Source: UBA3792 sp964426415 (GTDB lineage Bacteria > Bacillota > Clostridia > Christensenellales > CAG-138). From it: a stretch of 64,000 nt of DNA. A program made the translations under genes and the position numbers. The notes beneath the pieces were generated by a model, which saw nothing but the letters and a program-made list of their open reading frames with translations, did not search any database and was not told where the DNA came from. Position 1 is the stretch's first letter; each line of letters begins with the position of its first letter. This document shows, piece by piece, positions 59,405-64,000 of this stretch. The stretch is taken from positions 1 to 64,000 of the forward strand of contig CAYRQM010000003.1 in NCBI GenBank assembly GCA_964426415.1, in the 5' to 3' direction.

Positions 59405-60338
59405 AGTAGAAATCGTCCGCAGGCAGTGCGCCGCCGACCGATTGCGGGTTCGCATCGAACAAAACGGTCAGCATCGCCGCGACCATTTGCTGCATTTCAA
59501 CGCCCGTCTTAAGGCAGATGTTGCAGTTGGGGATTGCCTTTTTCGCAATGGCTTCCTTGCCGATGATGCCCTGTGCCACCACGACGGCTGCCGCGTCCTC
59601 CTCGGTCAGCACGCGATCGGCAGACGCTTTGGCGTCGGTCAGGAACGCGGAAATGACTTCGGGATGCGCTTCGGCATAGTCCTTCCGTGCAATGTACACG
59701 CCCTGCACCAGCTCGGTGTCGTTCCACTTTGCCCAGACGTCGTTGGCGGAAAACGCTACGCGCAGCGTGTCGCTTTGCGCCGTTGCAATGGAGACGTGCG
59801 GTTCGGGCAGCAGCGCCACCTCTACGGAGCCGTCCGCAAGCTTTGCAATCAGGTCGGAATTGTCGGACAGGTATTCCACCTGCACCGCATCGGTCAAGCC
59901 CTCTTTGTCAAGCAGGTATTCCAACACATATTGCGGTGTGGAGCCTTTGCCCGTCGAATAGACGGTCTTGCCCGCCAAATCGGAAATGGAGTTGATCTCG
60001 GCATTGTTGGTCACGAAGTACAGTACGCCAAGCGTGTTGACGGCAAGCACGACGATGTTGCCCTCGGTCTTATTGTACAGCGTCGCAGCCAAATTGACCG
60101 GCACGGCGGCAATGTCCAGCTCGCCGTTGACAATCTGCGCCACGATTTGGTCGGGTGCGGTAAACAGGGAGACGTTGTAGCGATCCGCCTGCTCCGCCAT
60201 GAGGTATGCAGCGCCGACGCCGGTCGGGCCTGCCAAAACCGCCACGTTGGCGGGCGTCGTTTCGGTTGATTTGGGTGTGCAGGCGGCGACGCCAAGCAGC
60301 AGTGTCAGCGCAAGCAGGATGATGATGGTCTTTTTCAT
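59388..60338 (-). CDS. Substrate-binding lipoprotein of the NitT/TauT-type importer
   Basis: The 316-residue protein has a lipoprotein signal (MKKTIIILLALTLLLGVAAC, lipobox Cys20) and the type 2 periplasmic-binding fold of the NMT1/SsuA group: LAGPTGVGAAYLM, DIAAVPVNLAATLYNKT, LYFVTN, LAGKTVYSTGKGSTPQYVLEYLL, VEVALLPEPHVSIA. The ligand may be a sulfonate, pyrimidine or similar; undecided. It overlaps the crp-like gene by 4 bp. Confidence 0.9.
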   Translation of the reverse strand: MKKTIIILLALTLLLGVAACTPKSTETTPANVAVLAGPTGVGAAYLMAEQADRYNVSLFTAPDQIVAQIVNGELDIAAVPVNLAATLYNKTEGNIVVLAVNTLGVLYFVTNNAEINSISDLAGKTVYSTGKGSTPQYVLEYLLDKEGLTDAVQVEYLSDNSDLIAKLADGSVEVALLPEPHVSIATAQSDTLRVAFSANDVWAKWNDTELVQGVYIARKDYAEAHPEVISAFLTDAKASADRVLTEEDAAAVVVAQGIIGKEAIAKKAIPNCNICLKTGVEMQQMVAAMLTVLFDANPQSVGGALPADDFYYASAS

Positions 60339-61009
60339 AGTTCGGGTTCCTCTTCTTTCCTTTGGATGATGATTTTTTTGCCGTCACGGCAAACTTTTCC
60401 TTCGGTGATGAGCGTATCCAATGCACGGTACAGCGTGGCACGGCTGATGCAAAGCGATTCGGACAGGATGGTGTAGCTTGGCGCCGCGTAGACGCCGTTC
60501 ACCGCTTCGGATTCGAGAAATGCCAGCAGCTTCGCCGATACAGAATTTTTGGAAAGCGCGTCCAACCGTCGGTTCAAAAAGCGGATGCGGGAATTGAGAT
60601 AGTGGAGAAAGTTCGTTAAAACCGATTCCTCCTGCCGCATCAGACGCAATAGCTGCGCTTCGGAGATGCGCAGCACCCGCACATCCGTTCGGCAAACGAC
60701 GTCGATCACATAGCGCAACTCGCCGCCAAACAGCGACGCCGCACCGAACAAATCGTTCCGCTGCAGCGTGCTCATGTGCATCAGCCCGTCCTCCCCCGTG
60801 CGAATGACGTCCGCCGACCCGCGCAAGATCACCCCTAAAAAATGTGTGGTGGAATCCCGCGTCAGCAAAAAGGCGCCTGAAGGGTAGGCAGAAACCGTGA
60901 TCGTCTCCTCCGAAAGCCAAGCGCGTACACGCTCCACATCGACGCCCTGAAAGAGCGCCGTTTCCGTTAGCTGCCGCGCATAGCGCTTTGCGTTGAGAAT
61001 GTTATCCAA
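60335..61009 (-). CDS. Crp/Fnr-family transcriptional regulator
   Basis: The regulator has a cyclic-nucleotide-binding-like barrel (about 30-120; GAFLLTRDSTTHFLGVILRGSADVI, LFGAASLFGG) and a C-terminal winged helix (SYTILSESLCISRATLYRALDTLI). I start at TTG 61009, giving 224 residues. Upstream in-frame ATGs (61114, 61096) lie ahead of the -10 of the only good promoter (61041-61046). It lacks Fnr-type N-terminal Cys. Cotranscribed with the importer, it probably regulates it. Confidence 0.85.
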   Translation of the reverse strand: MDNILNAKRYARQLTETALFQGVDVERVRAWLSEETITVSAYPSGAFLLTRDSTTHFLGVILRGSADVIRTGEDGLMHMSTLQRNDLFGAASLFGGELRYVIDVVCRTDVRVLRISEAQLLRLMRQEESVLTNFLHYLNSRIRFLNRRLDALSKNSVSAKLLAFLESEAVNGVYAAPSYTILSESLCISRATLYRALDTLITEGKVCRDGKKIIIQRKEEEPEL

Positions 61010-61040
61010 ACACGTACATTCCGTTTCATATGATACAGAA

Positions 61041-61069
61041 ATAGTACCATTTATGTTGGCTCTTGTCAA
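61041..61069 (-). promoter_or_regulatory. Promoter of the crp-like/ABC importer operon
   Basis: Minus strand: consensus -35 TTGACA (61064-61069), 17-bp spacer, -10 TACTAT (61041-61046). Confidence 0.7.
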
Positions 61070-61073
61070 GAGC
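61059..61073. promoter_or_regulatory. 15-bp palindrome over both divergent -35 boxes, possible operator
   Basis: GCTCTTG-T-CAAGAGC, perfect arms of seven. It covers the -35 of the crp-like and maf promoters. Confidence 0.6.
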
Positions 61074-61092
61074 TTTTGAAAAATGTTATAAT
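61063..61092 (+). promoter_or_regulatory. Promoter of maf operon
   Basis: -35 TTGTCA (61063-61068), 18-bp spacer, consensus -10 TATAAT (61087-61092), followed by AAGGAGGG and ATG 61116. Confidence 0.75.
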
Positions 61093-61115
61093 GCATCCAC
61101 AAGGAGGGATGCAAG

Positions 61116-61691
61116 ATGGAATTGGTATTGGCGTCTCAATCGCCGCGTCGGCGCGAAGTGCTGACTTTGATGGGCATTCCCTACACGGCAGACGTTTGCA
61201 CCGAGCCGGAAGCAGCCGATTTGGGCTGTTCCGCCGCGGAGATGGTGCAGCGGCTTGCCTATGACAAGGCAAAAAATGTGTTGCAGCGGCATCCAAGCGC
61301 GTGCGTGCTTGGTTCGGACACGGTGGTGCTGTTGCAGGGCGAAATTTTGGGCAAGCCTCACAGCCCCGACGAGGCGAAAGCCTATCTGCGTCGGATGCAG
61401 GGGCAAAGTCACGATGTTTACACGGGCGTCGCGCTGCTTAAGGCAGACTACACCGACATTCGCTGTGAAGTGACCCATGTGACGTTTCGCCCCATGAGCG
61501 AACGGGAAATCGACTGGTACGTCGGCACGGGCGAACCGCTGGACAAGGCGGGCGCTTACGGCGTGCAGGGGCTTGGCGCGGTGTTTGTGGAGCGCATCGA
61601 GGGCAATTATTTCAACGTCATCGGCTTGCCCGCGCCCACCGTTTACGACATGCTGAAGCGCGCCAAAATGCTCAAGGAGGATCGCACTTGA
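61116..61691 (+). CDS. maf: Maf-family nucleotide pyrophosphatase
   Basis: The 191-residue protein hydrolyses non-canonical nucleoside triphosphates (and dTTP/UTP in the YhdE type). It has LASQSPRRREVL, VLGSDTVV, LGKPHSPDEAKAYLRRMQGQSHDVYTGVAL, and KAGAYGVQGLGAVFVERIEGNYFNVIGLP, all family signatures. Strong Shine-Dalgarno AAGGAGGG. It is first of a maf-membrane protein-uvrC operon. Confidence 0.96.
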   Translation: MELVLASQSPRRREVLTLMGIPYTADVCTEPEAADLGCSAAEMVQRLAYDKAKNVLQRHPSACVLGSDTVVLLQGEILGKPHSPDEAKAYLRRMQGQSHDVYTGVALLKADYTDIRCEVTHVTFRPMSEREIDWYVGTGEPLDKAGAYGVQGLGAVFVERIEGNYFNVIGLPAPTVYDMLKRAKMLKEDRT

Positions 61692-62011
61692 TGGAGTTGT
61701 TTCTTGTATTTCTCGCCGCCGCCGTGGTGATTGCGCTGTATGGGCTTCTCACTTGGCTGCCGCAGTGGGCGTTTCTGATGCTGGGCAAAAAGTTAGAGGT
61801 GGAGTTGCTTCAAGAGGGCTATTCCAAGAAAAAGCTCAGCCGCTATTTGGGCGTCACGCTGCTGATTGCCGCAGGCTTGCTGCTGCTTTGCGGCGCGGTG
61901 ATCTTCCTTTGGTCGTCGATGCCGTTTTACGCGCCCTTTGTCGTTTCCGGCGCGTGGGCGCTGTTTGCCATCTACCGGCTCAAAAAGCATCCGGAACAAG
62001 TCATGGAATGA
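61691..62011 (+). CDS. Small membrane protein, function unknown
   Basis: The 106-residue protein has an N-terminal membrane helix (LFLVFLAAAVVIALYGLL), a charged segment (KKLEVELLQEGYSKKKLSRYLG), then two more helices (VTLLIAAGLLLLCGAVIFL and PFYAPFVVSGAWALFAIY). Its ATG overlaps the maf stop (TGATG) and its stop overlaps the uvrC start by 4 bp, so it is coupled on both sides. No family recognised; conserved context suggests it is real. Confidence 0.8.
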   Translation: MELFLVFLAAAVVIALYGLLTWLPQWAFLMLGKKLEVELLQEGYSKKKLSRYLGVTLLIAAGLLLLCGAVIFLWSSMPFYAPFVVSGAWALFAIYRLKKHPEQVME

Positions 62012-63840
62012 ACGCTGTCATTGCCGACAAATTAGAGCTGCTTTCCTCCTCCCCCGGCGTCTACAAGATGTTCGACGAACAGGGTGAGGTCATCTATGTC
62101 GGGAAAGCCAAAGTGCTCAAAAACCGTGTGCGGCAATACTTTCAAGTCAACAAAAATCACACGCCCAAAGTGCTTGCCATGATCTCCCACATCGCAGACT
62201 TTGAAACCATCGAAGTCCACAGCGAGGCGGAAGCGCTTTCTTTGGAAAGCAATCTCATCAAGCAGTTCATGCCCAAATACAACATTCTGCTGAAGGACGA
62301 CAAGCAGTTTCCCTATTTTCGGATCGATCTACGGCAAGACTTCCCGCGCATCGACATCGTGCGCCGCGTCAAGCAGGACGGCGCCACCTATTTGGGGCCG
62401 TACATCGTGGGCGCGTCCGCGCAGGAAGAGCTGCGGCTTGTCTACGACTTGTACCCCATTCGCCACTGCAAAAAGAGCATGGAGCGCGCCATTCATCGGC
62501 AGGAGCGTCCGTGCCTACTGTATCACATCGGCAAATGCTGCGCGCCTTGCAGCGGTGCCGTGACTCGTGCGCAATACCATGCCTATCTGCACGAGATTGT
62601 GCGGCTGTTGGACGGCAAGGCAGACGATCTTTTGCCGCTGCTTGACCAAAAAATGCAGGAAGCCGCCGAAGCGTTGCAATTTGAGCGGGCTGCCATGCTG
62701 CGGGACAAGCGCAAGGCGCTGTTGGCGCTGCGCGAAAAGCAGGTGGCAATCTCCACCAAAAATCTGCGTGCGGACGTGTTCGCCTGCGAACAGCAGGACG
62801 GGAACTATGCGGTCTTTGCGCTGTATGTGCGGCACGGCAGCATCGTCGGCACGCACCTGTTCCCCATGACGACGGAGGTGGAAACCGAACCGTCCGATGT
62901 GCTGTATGCGTTTTTCATGCAGTATTACGGCAATGCCGAAATCGAAATTCCGCCCGTGCTGCTTTGTGCCGCATTGCCCACCGACGCGCCGTATCTTGCC
63001 GAATGGCTTTCGTCGCGCAGCGGGCGAAAGGTGCAGATTCTAAAGCCGCAGCGCGGTGAAAAGCGGCTGTTGACCGATATGGCTTCGCAAAACTGCATCG
63101 CTTCTTTGGAAAAGAACGCCGCGCTGACGCGCCGTGCTTGGGAACGCGACGAAGGCGCCGTCGAACGATTGGCTGCCGCGTTGGACTTGGACACGGTGCC
63201 CACGCGTATCGAATGCTTCGACAACTCGCATCTGATGGGGACGAATACCGTTTCGTCCATGGTGGTGTTCACGAACGGCAAGGCGGACAAGCAAGCCTAT
63301 CGCCACTATCGCATCCGCACCGCGGCGGGCGGCGACGATCTTGCCGCCATGCGCGAAGCGCTTTCGCGCCGCTTTGAAAAGCAGGACGTGCTGCCCGATT
63401 TGCTCATTTTGGACGGCGGCAAAGAGCAGCTCAAGGTGGGTGTCGAAGTGCTGCGCGAACAAAATCTTTCGCACATTCCCATCTGCGCATTGGCAGAATC
63501 CGAGGAATGGCTCTATTTGCCCAACCGCGACGAACCCATCGTGCTGCCGCGTGCCGACGCAACGCTGCATTTGGTGCAGCGCATCCGCGACGAAGCCCAC
63601 CGCTTTGCCATCTCGTACCATCGCAATCTGCGCAGCAAGTCGGCGCTGTACTCGCAGCTGGACAACATCGCGGGCGTAGGCGACAAGCGCAAGCGCGCCC
63701 TGTTCGATGCGTTCTTGACCATCGACGCCATCAAAACGGCAGACGTCAAAAAACTGCTTGCAGTGAAGGGTATGACAAAACCCGTCGCCGAAGCAGTGTA
63801 TCGGTACTTTCATGAAGCGGAACGCGAACCGCAGCGTTAG
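62008..63840 (+). CDS. uvrC: UvrABC excinuclease subunit C
   Basis: The 610-residue dual nuclease has the N-terminal GIY-YIG domain (SSPGVYKMFDEQGEVIYVGKAKVLKNRVRQYF), a Cys-containing region (GKCCAPCSG), UVR motif (AAEALQFERAAMLRDKRKAL), an RNase H-like C-terminal nuclease (IECFDNSHLMGTNTVSSMVV, DLLILDGGKEQL) and helix-hairpin-helix repeats (LDNIAGVGDKRKRALF). The first ATG in the family frame is 62008; the longer frame from 61753 lies inside the membrane-protein gene. Confidence 0.97.
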   Translation: MNAVIADKLELLSSSPGVYKMFDEQGEVIYVGKAKVLKNRVRQYFQVNKNHTPKVLAMISHIADFETIEVHSEAEALSLESNLIKQFMPKYNILLKDDKQFPYFRIDLRQDFPRIDIVRRVKQDGATYLGPYIVGASAQEELRLVYDLYPIRHCKKSMERAIHRQERPCLLYHIGKCCAPCSGAVTRAQYHAYLHEIVRLLDGKADDLLPLLDQKMQEAAEALQFERAAMLRDKRKALLALREKQVAISTKNLRADVFACEQQDGNYAVFALYVRHGSIVGTHLFPMTTEVETEPSDVLYAFFMQYYGNAEIEIPPVLLCAALPTDAPYLAEWLSSRSGRKVQILKPQRGEKRLLTDMASQNCIASLEKNAALTRRAWERDEGAVERLAAALDLDTVPTRIECFDNSHLMGTNTVSSMVVFTNGKADKQAYRHYRIRTAAGGDDLAAMREALSRRFEKQDVLPDLLILDGGKEQLKVGVEVLREQNLSHIPICALAESEEWLYLPNRDEPIVLPRADATLHLVQRIRDEAHRFAISYHRNLRSKSALYSQLDNIAGVGDKRKRALFDAFLTIDAIKTADVKKLLAVKGMTKPVAEAVYRYFHEAEREPQR

Positions 63841-64000
63841 TCCTCTGTTGGGATGTGTTCGCGCAGGTAGGCTTGAATCTCGCTGACGCCGTCGATGGCG
63901 AACAGCGTGTAGCGTGCGCTTTTTGTATTGAGCACCAATGAAGGAAAGAATCGAAAATAGCCCGTGTTGACGTTGACCACGGCGAAGCTGACGATCTCGG
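63837..64000 (-). CDS. Partial gene, C-terminal 54 codons, function unknown
   Basis: An open frame on the minus strand runs from the window end to a TAA at 63837-63839, overlapping the uvrC stop by a few bases. The product ends with ..YLREHIPTED and includes VVNVNTGYFRFFPSLVLN, a beta-rich pattern that might belong to a small sensor- or PH-like domain. Too short for assignment. Confidence 0.5.
   Translation of the reverse strand, partial: EIVSFAVVNVNTGYFRFFPSLVLNTKSARYTLFAIDGVSEIQAYLREHIPTED

Noticed and set aside
60335..61114. Longer crp-like protein from ATG 61114
   Set aside because: The start would lie upstream of the -10 of the only good promoter and the extra N-terminus has no family similarity.

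Overview
This window is a contiguous piece of the chromosome of a low-GC-lineage Gram-positive bacterium (Bacillota, Clostridia-like) with a fairly high GC content of its own. The evidence is the gene order remA-gmk-rpoZ-priA-def-fmt-rsmB-rlmN-stp-prkC-rsgA-rpe, the miaB-ricA-like-mutS-mutL-miaA cluster, the asp23-like/fakA-like/recG cluster, LexA with a Gram-positive SOS box, a class B sortase, and two alpha/beta-type spore SASP genes, which imply endospore formation. I cannot name the species. No phage, integrative element, rRNA operon or CRISPR array is visible.

Layout. 1-1067: C-terminal end of a secreted Cys-rich repeat protein. 1149-23644 (minus strand): def-to-rpe translation/signalling operon with a good sigma-A promoter at 8662-8690; a frameshifted XRE/LiaF-like regulator on the plus strand (8860-9874); then a yicC-remA-gmk-rpoZ-priA block that runs into a heterodimeric ABC exporter; then DUF4364-pcrA-ligA-AIR synthase. 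23714-26329: class B sortase and a second secreted Cys-rich protein. 26616-29638: tRNA-Pro, and a divergent sulfur/selenium-trafficking cassette (cysteine desulfurase versus YedE-TusA-Se/S carrier) with a strikingly symmetric shared promoter. 29604-30288: tandem 173-bp repeats and MITE-like elements. 30289-33172: alanine symporter, YcxB-like protein, thioesterase-like protein, tRNA-Ala. 33244-40113: class A PBP, OmpR-type two-component system, SPOR protein, RNase HI. 40166-42350: lone tyrosine recombinase behind a perfect palindrome, a 12-Cys repeat protein and divergent lexA. 42344-50677: aminotransferase-fold protein, miaA, mutL, mutS, ricA-like, miaB. 50823-57974: two SASP genes, recG, fakA-like, asp23-like, yebC, NagB-like protein, hydrolase. 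58113-61009: NitT/TauT-type ABC importer with a Crp/Fnr regulator. 61116-64000: maf, small membrane protein, uvrC, and a partial gene.

Most operons are tightly packed, with 4-bp ATGA overlaps indicating translational coupling. The genome carries at least three short non-coding repeat families: a 75-bp imperfect-hairpin element with GTCATCCTGA/TCAGAATGAC ends, a GGGGCGGAT palindrome, and mini-hairpin arrays behind tRNA terminators. Two intergenic regions rich in these repeats are each bounded by duplicated terminator-like hairpins.

Nothing here is an obvious new defence or biosynthetic island. The most interesting signals are regulatory: the mirror-symmetric promoter/operator of the sulfur/selenium cassette, the palindrome with a 6-nt spacer ahead of the lone recombinase, the LexA box shared by lexA and a 12-cysteine protein, a terminator hairpin whose 3' arm is the Shine-Dalgarno of the SPOR gene, and a terminator placed directly before priA.
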